From positions 1 to 12,511 of the forward strand of contig CALZHX010000382.1 in the NCBI GenBank assembly GCA_945787435.1: 12,511 nucleotides of DNA, written 5' to 3'. Below are positions 1 through 6,538 of this stretch, piece after piece. Each line of letters begins with the position of its first letter. The first letter of the stretch is position 1. The translations under genes and the position numbers were made by a program. The notes below the pieces were generated by a model that made no database searches, was not told the origin of the DNA, and was given only the letters and a program-made list of their open reading frames with translations. The DNA is from an uncultured Woeseiaceae bacterium. Its GTDB lineage: Bacteria; Pseudomonadota; Gammaproteobacteria; Steroidobacterales; Woeseiaceae.

Positions 1-1203
1 ACTCGCTCCGGCCTGCGCCGCCTTGCGGACGCGGTGCGCGATGATCGGTGCTTCCTGGCGCAGATTCGACCCGATGACAAAAATGGCGTCGTGGTTTTCA
101 ATGTCGGCGATATCGCAACCGAGCCACGGGAATGCCGGGTCATTACCTTGATCCGAAAAATCTCGGCGTTCAATGCGGTGATCGATATTTGATGTCCCGA
201 GGTGCCCGGCGATACGGGCCAACAAGTGTCCCTCTTCCACCGTCGAGCTTGGCGATGCCAATACGCCGATCTTGTCGTTCTCGGCTTCACCTAGCCGCTG
301 CGCAGCGATGCCAAGCGCTTCTTCCCAATCCAGTTCGCGCCACTCGCCGCTCTCTTTCACCATCGGCGCTTGCAGGCGATCGCTGCTGTAAATGGCTTCA
401 TAACTGAAGCGATCACGGTCGGCCAGCCACGTTTCGTTGATGCTCTCGTTCTCGCGCGGAACGACGCGCTTGACGGTTCCGCGCAGCACGTGCGCGTACA
501 TGTTCGAACCGACACAGTCATGCGGCGATACCGTTGCGCGCTGCGTCATTTCCCAGGCACGGGCGCTGTATCGGTACGGCTTGTTATTCAGCGCGCCGAC
601 AGGACACAGATCGATGATATTGGCGGACAATTCATGGTCGACACTTTGCTCGATGTAAGTGCCGATCTTCATGTTCTCGCCGCGCTCGGTCGTGCCAAGC
701 TGCGGACGACCCGTGATCTCTTCGCCGAAACGAACGCAACGCGTGCAGTGGATACAGCGAGTCATATCTGTCGAGACGAGCGGGCCAATATCCTTATCTT
801 TGACGACGCGTTTACCGTCGTTGTAACGACTGACGTCCCTGCCGTAACCCATTGCAAGGTCCTGCAGTTCACATTCGCCACCCTGATCGCAGATCGGGCA
901 ATCCAGAGGGTGATTGATCAACAGAAATTCCATCGTGGCTTTTTGCGCCGCGATGGCTTTCGGAGATTTCGTGAAGACCTTCATGCCTTCATTGACCGGT
1001 GTTGCACATGCCGGCAGAGGCTTGGGTGCCTTCTCGACTTCTACGAGACACATCCGGCAGTTCGCCGCGATGCTCAGTTTCTCGTGGTAACAGAAGCGCG
1101 GCACGTAGGCGCCTACTGCATCGGTTACCTCAATGACCATCTGGCCACGTTTCGCTTCGACCGGCTTGCCGTCGACTTCAATGTTTACGACGTCGTCACT
1201 CAT
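1..1203 (-). CDS. nuoG: NADH-quinone oxidoreductase subunit G, N-terminal 401 residues (partial, runs off the left edge)
   Basis: Largest Fe-S subunit of the peripheral arm of respiratory complex I, passing electrons from NuoF/NuoE toward NuoB. The frame is open from an ATG at 1203 to base 1. Ligands visible in order are: a 2Fe-2S ferredoxin domain (C38, C49, C52, C66); the His-Cys3 4Fe-4S site (H98, C102, C105, C111); and a further 4Fe-4S site (C150, C153, C156, C200). A molybdopterin-oxidoreductase-like domain starts near residue 215. Where E. coli NuoG has four cysteines for cluster N7, this protein has S226, D229, S233 and A261, so N7 should be absent, as in mitochondrial and alphaproteobacterial homologues. 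The start lies 6 bp after the nuoF stop, with no clear Shine-Dalgarno, suggesting translational coupling. Full-length homologues are roughly 700-900 residues, so about half is present. There is no sign of damage. The identification is secure. Confidence 0.97.
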   Translation of the reverse strand, partial: MSDDVVNIEVDGKPVEAKRGQMVIEVTDAVGAYVPRFCYHEKLSIAANCRMCLVEVEKAPKPLPACATPVNEGMKVFTKSPKAIAAQKATMEFLLINHPLDCPICDQGGECELQDLAMGYGRDVSRYNDGKRVVKDKDIGPLVSTDMTRCIHCTRCVRFGEEITGRPQLGTTERGENMKIGTYIEQSVDHELSANIIDLCPVGALNNKPYRYSARAWEMTQRATVSPHDCVGSNMYAHVLRGTVKRVVPRENESINETWLADRDRFSYEAIYSSDRLQAPMVKESGEWRELDWEEALGIAAQRLGEAENDKIGVLASPSSTVEEGHLLARIAGHLGTSNIDHRIERRDFSDQGNDPAFPWLGCDIADIENHDAIFVIGSNLRQEAPIIAHRVRKAAQAGAS

Positions 1204-1209
1204 GACTGG

Positions 1210-2514
1210 CTACGCTGCGGCCTCCGATGGATCGTCCACAATGCTGCGGCCGTGGTTGCGAACCATGTATTCGAATTCGTGACGGAAGTGTTTGAGGAAG
1301 CTCTGCACGGGCCATGCAGCCGCATCGCCGAGCGCGCAGATGGTGTGGCCCTCGATCTTGTTGGCAACGTCGACGAGTTTGTCCAGGTCTTCTTCCTGGC
1401 CTTGCCCATCGATTATCCGCGTCAGCATGCGGTACAGCCAGCCCGTGCCTTCCCGGCATGGCGTGCATTGCCCGCAGGACTCAGCCATGTAGAACCGTGA
1501 TATGCGGCGCAACACGCGCACCATGCACGTCGTTTCGTCCATGACGATGACGGCGCCCGTGCCGAAAGACGAGCCCGCTTGTTGCAACGAGTTGTAGTCC
1601 ATCGTGCAGCCTTCGATGATCTCGGCCGGCAGCACTCGACACGAAGATCCACCCGGGATAACGGCCTTTAGCTTGCGACCCTTCCAGATACCACCACAGA
1701 TGTCGATAAGATCCGTGAACGGGATTCCCATCGGCAGCTCGTGGTTGCCAGGGTTCTCGACGTGCCCGGAGACAGAGAACTGCGCCGTTCCGCCCGAACC
1801 TTCCGGACCAAGCGCCGCGAACCAGGCCGCACCGTTGCGAATGATGGCAGGGACACTGGCGAGACTCTGCGTGTTATTGATGGTCGTCGGCTTGCCGTAC
1901 AAACCATAGCCTGCCGGGAACGGCGGCTTGAAACGCGGTTTGCCCTGCTTGCCCTCGAGCGACTCGAGTAATGCCGTTTCTTCGCCGCAGATGTAGGCTC
2001 CCGCGCCAACAAACGCATGCAAGTCGACATCGATACCCGACCCCTGGATGTTCTTTCCGAGCAGCCCGGCTGCATAGGCCTCTCTAAGCGCTGCTTCGAA
2101 ACGCGGTATCGGCTCATCAATGAACTCACCACGAATGTAGTTGTAGCCGACTGTTGCACCCATCGCATAGGCGGCGATTGCCATGCCTTCCACGAGGCTG
2201 TGCGGGTTGTAGCGCAGCACCTCGCGATCGTGACAGGTACCCGGCTCACTTTCGTCCGAATTGCAGACAAGGTACTTCTGTACCGCCGCGTCCTTGGGCA
2301 TGAATGTCCACTTGAGACCCGTTGGAAAACCTGCACCGCCGCGCCCCCGCAGACCGGAGGCTTTGACCTCGTCGATGACCTGCATGGGCGTCATTTTGCC
2401 GCCGAGAATGTCACGCCAAGCCTGGTAACCGTGGTTATTCTCATAAGTCTCGAGCGACCATGACCGCTCCTGGCCGAAGGTGCTGAAGCACGTCAGGTTC
2501 TCTTCGTAGGCCAT
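1210..2514 (-). CDS. nuoF: NADH-quinone oxidoreductase subunit F (NADH- and FMN-binding)
   Basis: This 434-residue subunit (51 kDa type) is the entry point for electrons in complex I: it oxidises NADH with FMN and passes electrons to cluster N3. Visible motifs are the glycine-rich nucleotide site RGRGGAGFPTGLKW (about 56-69), NSDESEPGTCHDR (85-97), the segment GAGAYICGEETALLESLEG (170-188), and the 4Fe-4S ligands C347, C350 and C353 in ESCGQCTPCREG plus C393 in HTICALGD. The length is normal for the family. Its ATG overlaps the nuoE stop by one base (TGATG), so it is probably translationally coupled to nuoE, and nuoG follows after 6 bp. The PGTC(H/K)DR form resembles mitochondrial and alphaproteobacterial homologues rather than E. 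coli. Acts on the cytoplasmic side of the inner membrane. Confidence 0.98.
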   Translation of the reverse strand: MAYEENLTCFSTFGQERSWSLETYENNHGYQAWRDILGGKMTPMQVIDEVKASGLRGRGGAGFPTGLKWTFMPKDAAVQKYLVCNSDESEPGTCHDREVLRYNPHSLVEGMAIAAYAMGATVGYNYIRGEFIDEPIPRFEAALREAYAAGLLGKNIQGSGIDVDLHAFVGAGAYICGEETALLESLEGKQGKPRFKPPFPAGYGLYGKPTTINNTQSLASVPAIIRNGAAWFAALGPEGSGGTAQFSVSGHVENPGNHELPMGIPFTDLIDICGGIWKGRKLKAVIPGGSSCRVLPAEIIEGCTMDYNSLQQAGSSFGTGAVIVMDETTCMVRVLRRISRFYMAESCGQCTPCREGTGWLYRMLTRIIDGQGQEEDLDKLVDVANKIEGHTICALGDAAAWPVQSFLKHFRHEFEYMVRNHGRSIVDDPSEAAA

Positions 2515-3005
2515 CAGTCGAGCCCATCCAGAATTTCGTCAACCTGCCCGGTCGTCAGGTTCTCGTGGTACTTGTGATCGATCATCATCATCGGGGCGCC
2601 GCAGCATGCGGCCAGGCATTCTTCTTCCTGCTTCAGGTAGATACGGCCGTCTTCGGTAGATTCACCAAGTTTGATGCCGAGCTTGCTCTCGACGTGATCG
2701 ACGATGTCATCAGCGCCACGCAACATGCAGGAAATATTGGTGCAGATCGCGACGTTGTGGCGGCCAACCGGCTTGGTCTGGAACATCGAATAAAATGTCG
2801 CGACCTCGTAGACATGGATCGTCGGTAAATCGAGATAGTCAGCGACCGCGTTCATTAATTCGGCAGTCAGGAAACCATCATTCTCGTGCTGCACGGCATG
2901 CAACGCACTAATAACAGCGGAGCGCTGCTTGCCATCCGGAAAACGCGCTTTCCAGTGATCGATTTCTTCCCGGACGTGGTCGGACAACAGATCGCCAGTG
3001 CTCAT
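2514..3005 (-). CDS. nuoE: NADH-quinone oxidoreductase subunit E (2Fe-2S, thioredoxin-like)
   Basis: This 163-residue subunit (24 kDa type) pairs with NuoF in the NADH dehydrogenase module of complex I. An N-terminal helical part (about 1-75, including the conserved VYEVATFYSMF at 65-75) precedes a thioredoxin-like ferredoxin domain. The four ligands of cluster N1a are visible as C88 and C93 (CTNISC) and C130 and C134 (CLAAC); a further cysteine, C135, follows directly. The ATG start overlaps the nuoD stop by four bases (ATGA). It has one of the strongest Shine-Dalgarno sequences in the operon, GGAGGT six bases upstream, inside the end of nuoD. The gene runs directly into nuoF with a one-base overlap. 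Length and motifs are normal for the family. Confidence 0.97.
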   Translation of the reverse strand: MSTGDLLSDHVREEIDHWKARFPDGKQRSAVISALHAVQHENDGFLTAELMNAVADYLDLPTIHVYEVATFYSMFQTKPVGRHNVAICTNISCMLRGADDIVDHVESKLGIKLGESTEDGRIYLKQEEECLAACCGAPMMMIDHKYHENLTTGQVDEILDGLD

Positions 3006-4255
3006 CGATCCACCTCCCCGAACACGATGTCCTGTGTACCGATAACAGCAACGACGTCAGCGAGCATATGCCCCTCGACCATCTCCGACATCGCTGACAG
3101 GTGCGCAAAACCCGGCGCACGAATTTTTACGCGGTAGGGTTTGTTGGCGCCGTCCGACACAATGTAAATGCCGAACTCACCTTTCGGATGCTCAACCGCG
3201 GCATACGCCTCACCTTCCGGTACGCAGTATCCTTCAGTAAACAACTTGAAGTGATGAATCAGCGATTCCATGTCGTCTTTCATTTCGACACGCGTCGGCG
3301 CGACCACCTTGTGGTCGTCAACGATCACCGGACCGGAATTTTCGCGCAGCCAGTCTATGCACTGTTTGATGATGCGATTGGACTGGCGCATTTCCTCGAT
3401 ACGAACGAGGTAGCGGTCATAACAGTCGCCATTGAGGCCGACCGGTATATCGAAGTCCATTTTGTCGTAGACCTCGTACGGCTGTTTCTTGCGCAGGTCC
3501 CACTCGACGCCGGAGCCACGCAGCATTGGTCCCGTGAAGCCCAGTTGCATGGCGCGTTCCGGAGATACCACCGCGATATTCACCGTACGCTGTTTCCAGA
3601 TACGGTTGTCCGTCAGCAGAGTCTCGTACTCGTCGACACAGCCCGGAAACTTCTCCGTAAACGCCTCGAGAAAGTCGAGCAACGATCCTTCACGAATCGA
3701 GTTCAGGCGATCGATCTCTTTCTTGCTGCGGAACTTCGATTCCTGGTACTTCGGCATCGAGTCCGGCAAATCACGATACACGCCGCCCGGCCGATAGTAG
3801 GTCGCATGCATGCGTGTACCTGACACTGCTTCATAGCAGTCCATCAGGTCTTCACGCTCGCGGAAGCAATACAGGAACATCGTCATTGCACCGATGTCCA
3901 GCCCGTGTCCTGCCAGCCACAGCAGGTGATTCAGAATCCGCGTCACCTCATCGAACATCACGCGGATGTACTGCGCACGGATGGGCACTTCGACGCCAAG
4001 CATCTTCTCGATTGCCATGACGTAGGCGTGCTCATTGCACATCATCGACACGTAGTCGAGGCGATCCATGTAACCGATGGTCTGGTTAAAGGGTTTGGAT
4101 TCGGCCAGCTTCTCTGTACCGCGATGCAGCAGGCCGACATGCGGGTCGGCGCGCTGAATCACCTCGCCTTCCAGCTCGAGCACCAGGCGCAGCACGCCGT
4201 GTGCCGCGGGATGCTGCGGACCGAAGTTCATCGTGTAGCTCTGAATCTCAGCCAT
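3002..4255 (-). CDS. nuoD: NADH-quinone oxidoreductase subunit D (49 kDa type, quinone site)
   Basis: This 417-residue subunit forms the ubiquinone pocket of complex I with NuoB and descends from the large subunit of NiFe hydrogenases. The beta1-beta2 loop sequence FGPQHPAAHGVLRL (11-24) and the signature DPHVGLLHRGTEKLAE (37-52) are intact. H19 and Y68 (in RLDYVSMMCNE) are 49 residues apart. This matches the spacing of the His59/Tyr108 pair that binds the quinone head group in the bovine protein, so catalytic competence is likely. It is a stand-alone gene, not the NuoCD fusion of enteric bacteria. The start overlaps the end of nuoC by 8 bp and has an AAGGA Shine-Dalgarno 8 bases upstream (bases 4264-4268). 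The end overlaps nuoE by 4 bp. Confidence 0.98.
   Translation of the reverse strand: MAEIQSYTMNFGPQHPAAHGVLRLVLELEGEVIQRADPHVGLLHRGTEKLAESKPFNQTIGYMDRLDYVSMMCNEHAYVMAIEKMLGVEVPIRAQYIRVMFDEVTRILNHLLWLAGHGLDIGAMTMFLYCFREREDLMDCYEAVSGTRMHATYYRPGGVYRDLPDSMPKYQESKFRSKKEIDRLNSIREGSLLDFLEAFTEKFPGCVDEYETLLTDNRIWKQRTVNIAVVSPERAMQLGFTGPMLRGSGVEWDLRKKQPYEVYDKMDFDIPVGLNGDCYDRYLVRIEEMRQSNRIIKQCIDWLRENSGPVIVDDHKVVAPTRVEMKDDMESLIHHFKLFTEGYCVPEGEAYAAVEHPKGEFGIYIVSDGANKPYRVKIRAPGFAHLSAMSEMVEGHMLADVVAVIGTQDIVFGEVDR
3012..3017 (-). promoter_or_regulatory. Shine-Dalgarno of nuoE
   Basis: GGAGGT on the minus strand, 6 bases before the nuoE ATG and within the final codons of nuoD. It is the best anti-SD match seen among the nuo starts, suggesting that nuoE can be initiated independently as well as by coupling through the ATGA overlap. 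Confidence 0.75.
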
Positions 4256-4949
4256 CGACGTGATCCTTCAGGTCTTCGGAGTAGCGATTGTCATCGCGAA
4301 TCACGCGCGGCACGAGCGTACGTGGCTCGATAGTTACGGGCTGGTAGGCTACGCGGCCCTTCTCAACGTCGTAGCTCACCTCCACGTTGCCGATCAGCGG
4401 AAAGTCCTTGCGGAACGGATGCCCGACGAAACCGTAGTCAGTGAGGATGCGGCGCAGATCCGGGTGTCCGACAAACAAGATTCCGAACATGTCGAAAACT
4501 TCGCGCTCAAACCAGTTGGCGCCATTCCAGATATCGACGACCGAGCCGATCATTGGCGGGTTGTCGGTGCCGGTGAACGCTCGCAGACGCAAACGAAAAT
4601 TGTGTTGAATCGACAGCAGGTGATAAACGACTGCAAAACGCTGCGGATCAAATTCATCGGACTCATCGAGGATCACGGGCTCTCTTTCAACGCCGCGACT
4701 GAAGCCTGTGCCGGTGGCGCTCGATGTCGCCCACTCGGCACTGCCGTAATTCAGGTAATCGACACCGCAGACATCAACGAGCATCTCGAATCCGAACTCG
4801 CCCTCATTACGCAACGATGTCGCAACGCTGTGCAGGTCGGCTTTGTCCACTACATAGGTTAGTTCGCCACAGATGGACGCCACGCGGGTCAGCTGATCGC
4901 CGAATCGCTCGTCTATCCGAGCGGCCAATGTCTCGTACCGATCCGTCAT
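4248..4949 (-). CDS. nuoC: NADH-quinone oxidoreductase subunit C (30 kDa type)
   Basis: This 233-residue hydrophilic subunit of the complex I connecting module contacts NuoD and NuoB and carries no redox cofactor. The family signature is complete: EREVFDMFGI (149-158) followed by GHPDLRRILTDYGF (161-174) and GHPFRKDFPL (176-185). Residues about 69-103, between DYLNYG and RFAVVYHLLS, form an insertion rich in Ser/Thr and then acidic residues. From memory a similar insertion occurs in NuoC of Xanthomonadales-like gammaproteobacteria. The ATG start is 10 bp after the nuoB stop. The gap is nearly all A/T (AAGAAAAAATA type) and lacks a good Shine-Dalgarno, so coupling to nuoB is probable. The gene is separate from nuoD although the two overlap by 8 bp in different frames. 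Confidence 0.96.
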   Translation of the reverse strand: MTDRYETLAARIDERFGDQLTRVASICGELTYVVDKADLHSVATSLRNEGEFGFEMLVDVCGVDYLNYGSAEWATSSATGTGFSRGVEREPVILDESDEFDPQRFAVVYHLLSIQHNFRLRLRAFTGTDNPPMIGSVVDIWNGANWFEREVFDMFGILFVGHPDLRRILTDYGFVGHPFRKDFPLIGNVEVSYDVEKGRVAYQPVTIEPRTLVPRVIRDDNRYSEDLKDHVDG

Positions 4950-4959
4950 TTATTTTTTC

Positions 4960-5520
4960 TTATCTGGCTATCGTACTCGTGCGGCGAATCTTGTTTTGCA
5001 GCTGCATAAGCCCGTAGATCAGGGCTTCCGCCGTAGGTGGGCAGCCCGGCACATAGACATCAACAGGGACGATGCGGTCGCAGCCCCGCACCACTGAATA
5101 AGAATAATGGTAGTAGCCACCGCCATTGGCGCATGAACCCATCGAGACGACCCAGCGCGGCTCCGGCATCTGGTCATAGACCTTGCGCAGAGCGGGTGCC
5201 ATCTTGTTCGTCAGGGTGCCGGCAACAATCATGCAGTCTGACTGCCGCGGACTCGGACGGAAAATAATGCCGAAGCGATCGAGGTCGTAGCGCGACGCTC
5301 CCGCCTGCATCATCTCAACAGCGCAACAAGCCAGGCCGAAGGTCATTGGCCACAGTGAGCCGGTTCGTGCCCAGTTCATGACGGTATCGACGCTAGTGAC
5401 GACGAAGCCTTTTTGCTGCAGGCTTTCGCCCGCTGCCTGCGCGCCGTTCTTCATCTCGGCCGGTTGTCTACCGTCATTCGACTCCGTCTGTGCAGCATCG
5501 ACAGAACTCGTCAGTCCCAT
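4960..5520 (-). CDS. nuoB: NADH-quinone oxidoreductase subunit B (cluster N2)
   Basis: This 186-residue subunit carries cluster N2, the last Fe-S centre of complex I and the direct electron donor to ubiquinone. The ligands are visible as adjacent cysteines C65-C66 (GLACCAVEMM), C130 (MGSCANGGG) and C160 (VPGCPPTAEAL). The frame is open upstream to an ATG at 5631, but I place the start at 5520. That ATG has an AAGGAG Shine-Dalgarno 7 bases upstream, gives a family-typical length, and overlaps nuoA by only 10 bp instead of 121 bp. The first 35 or so residues are polar, of low complexity and probably disordered, and the conserved core begins at about residue 38 (KGFVVTSVD). It lies between nuoA and nuoC in the usual operon order. 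Confidence 0.97.
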   Translation of the reverse strand: MGLTSSVDAAQTESNDGRQPAEMKNGAQAAGESLQQKGFVVTSVDTVMNWARTGSLWPMTFGLACCAVEMMQAGASRYDLDRFGIIFRPSPRQSDCMIVAGTLTNKMAPALRKVYDQMPEPRWVVSMGSCANGGGYYHYSYSVVRGCDRIVPVDVYVPGCPPTAEALIYGLMQLQNKIRRTSTIAR

Positions 5521-5867
5521 TCCAATGCTCCTTTCTTCCACTCGTAGATGAAGCCAACGACGAGGATTGCCAGGAACAGGCCCATCGAGATCAGTCCAAA
5601 GTGTCCCACTGTGTCCAGGGACACGGCCCACGGAAACAGGAAGGCAATCTCAAGGTCAAAAATTATGAACAGGATGGCAACGAGGTAGTAACGGACATCG
5701 AACTTGGTGCGTGAATCTTCAAAGGCTTCGAAGCCGCATTCGTAAGGAGACAACTTGTCGTCGTCCTTGCTACCGGTGCCGATCAGAAAGCCCAGGCCGA
5801 GCAATAACAGCCCAATGCCCGCTGCAACGCCGAGAAAGACCAGAATGGGAAAATATTGTTGAAGCAT
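5511..5867 (-). CDS. nuoA: NADH-quinone oxidoreductase subunit A (membrane)
   Basis: This 118-residue membrane subunit of complex I sits near the quinone cavity at the junction of the two arms. Three hydrophobic segments are visible at about residues 7-29 (ILVFLGVAAGIGLLLLGLGF), 60-82 and 88-108. The conserved loop between the first two contains YECGFEAFEDSRTKFDVRYYLVAILFIIFDLE in sequence, with its invariant Cys (C44) and the acidic pair of FDLE. It is the first nuo gene, 110 bp after the tRNA-Leu gene. A candidate extended -10 promoter would give a 5' leader of about 37 bases. No strong Shine-Dalgarno precedes the ATG. Its last codons overlap the nuoB start by 10 bp. Length is normal for the family. 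Confidence 0.96.
   Translation of the reverse strand: MLQQYFPILVFLGVAAGIGLLLLGLGFLIGTGSKDDDKLSPYECGFEAFEDSRTKFDVRYYLVAILFIIFDLEIAFLFPWAVSLDTVGHFGLISMGLFLAILVVGFIYEWKKGALEWD
5528..5533 (-). promoter_or_regulatory. Shine-Dalgarno of nuoB
   Basis: AAGGAG on the minus strand, 7 bases before the ATG at 5520 and inside the 3' end of nuoA. It decides the nuoB start against the further-upstream ATG at 5631, which would overlap nuoA by 121 bp. Confidence 0.8.
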
Positions 5868-5900
5868 TTTTGACTGAGATCTGGCTTCGTGCCACCCCTA

Positions 5901-5932
5901 GAGTGCGCGCATTGTATCAGTGTGGCGCACTC
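5901..5932. repeat. 8-bp perfect inverted repeat around the nuo promoter -10
   Basis: GAGTGCGC (5901-5908) and GCGCACTC (5925-5932) are exact reverse complements separated by 16 bp, which contains the candidate -10 of nuoA. The left arm covers the predicted start-site region and the right arm lies in the -10/-35 spacer. Such placement suits a repressor operator. No run of T follows in the minus direction, so a simple intrinsic terminator for the upstream tRNA transcript is unlikely. Chance occurrence cannot be ruled out. Confidence 0.4.
5911..5919 (-). promoter_or_regulatory. Candidate extended -10 promoter of the nuo operon
   Basis: On the minus strand this reads TGATACAAT, a close match to the extended -10 consensus TGnTATAAT (only the third base of the hexamer differs). 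It lies about 44 bp before the nuoA ATG and predicts transcription from about 5904 with a leader of about 37 bases. The -35 region (near 5934-5940, GTATTC/TGTATT) is poor, which an extended -10 can compensate. The hexamer sits inside the loop of an 8-bp inverted repeat. This is inferred from sequence only. Confidence 0.5.
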
Positions 5933-5977
5933 CGAATACACCCTTGACGGGCTTACTCGCTACAAAATTGAAGTGAA

Positions 5978-6062
5978 TGGTGCTCTGGGCGAGACTCGAA
6001 CTCGCACGGCTTACGCCACTGCCCCCTCAAGACAGCGTGTCTACCAATTCCACCACCAGAGC
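5978..6062 (-). tRNA. leuU: tRNA-Leu (anticodon GAG), CCA encoded
   Basis: An 85-nt class II tRNA read on the minus strand. The acceptor stem pairs GCTCTGG (6062-6056) with CCAGAGC (5988-5982), followed by discriminator A and a genomically encoded CCA. The D-arm contains GTGGAATTGGTAGACAC. The anticodon stem CTGTC/GGCAG encloses the loop TTGAGGG, giving anticodon GAG, which reads CUC/CUU. A long variable arm forms a GGC/GCC stem with a GTAA loop, as expected for leucine. The T-arm is GCGAG-TTCGAGT-CTCGC. It lies 25 bp after the secG stop and 110 bp before nuoA. No separate promoter is visible, so it is probably processed from the tpiA-secG transcript. E. coli has its tRNA-Leu(GAG) gene, leuU, in the same place after secG. 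Confidence 0.97.
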
Positions 6063-6087
6063 GTTACTCATTTTCTGCCGGTCGGGC

Positions 6088-6531
6088 CTACTGGTTCTCT
6101 TCTTCGAGGACAGGTACTTCCTCTTCGAGCGCCGGCATATCGGCATCAACTGCCGGGGCCAGGTCCGTGTCGTCCTGCGGGTCAAGCGCTGGCATGTCGG
6201 CGTCGGGAACGGTCAGCTCTTCAGCCGGCGCTTCGTCCACAGTCTCCTCAATAACCGGAGCCCCCTCGAGCACACTCTCGGGCTCGCCGGAGCGCTGACT
6301 GCTGAGGTACGCCAATGTCAGGCTGCTAGCGAAGAATGCCGTTGCGAGCACCGCGGTCGCGCGCGAGAAAAAGCTGCCCGAGCCGCGGGCGCCAAAGACG
6401 GTGCCGGAGGCACCTGCGCCAAACGCAGCGCCCGCATCCGCGCCTTTGCCACGCTGTAGCAACACGAGCGCGATGATGCCGAGGGCAATCAACGTGTGAA
6501 TGATCAATATGATCTTTTGAATATCTTCCAT
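6088..6531 (-). CDS. secG: Protein translocase subunit SecG with a long acidic C-terminal tail
   Basis: This 147-residue auxiliary subunit of the SecYEG inner-membrane channel promotes SecA-driven export. Two transmembrane segments are visible (about 5-25 and 57-77). They are joined by the conserved glycine-rich loop with LLQRGKGADAGAAFGAG and the SGTVFGARGSGSFF segment typical of SecG. E. coli SecG is 110 residues. Here residues 81-147 add an acidic tail with 23 Asp/Glu and no Lys/Arg, containing DADMPAL twice (110-116 and 129-135). The start at 6531 is 7 bp after the tpiA stop. The frame also contains an ATG at 6600, but that would overlap tpiA by about 60 bp and lacks homology to SecG, so I reject it. 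It is probably cotranscribed with tpiA and followed by tRNA-Leu. Confidence 0.95.
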   Translation of the reverse strand: MEDIQKIILIIHTLIALGIIALVLLQRGKGADAGAAFGAGASGTVFGARGSGSFFSRATAVLATAFFASSLTLAYLSSQRSGEPESVLEGAPVIEETVDEAPAEELTVPDADMPALDPQDDTDLAPAVDADMPALEEEVPVLEEENQ

Positions 6532-6538
6532 CTGTTTC

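Noticed and set aside
370..1500. Long open frame of 376 codons on the plus strand across nuoG and nuoF
   Set aside because: It is antisense to two clearly conserved genes and crosses their junction. The translation shows no recognisable domain. GC-biased codon use on the minus strand commonly leaves such open shadows.
3101..3823. Plus-strand open frame of 240 codons antisense to nuoD
   Set aside because: Same explanation: nuoD is intact in the other strand, and the shadow product has no family resemblance and no ribosome-binding site of note.
5521..5631. Upstream ATG for nuoB giving a 37-residue N-terminal extension
   Set aside because: It overlaps nuoA by 121 bp. The internal ATG at 5520 has a proper AAGGAG and gives the family length.
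5933..5977. Terminator hairpin after tRNA-Leu (CCCGTCAAGGG)
   Set aside because: The stem is only three to four pairs and no T-run follows in the direction of transcription.
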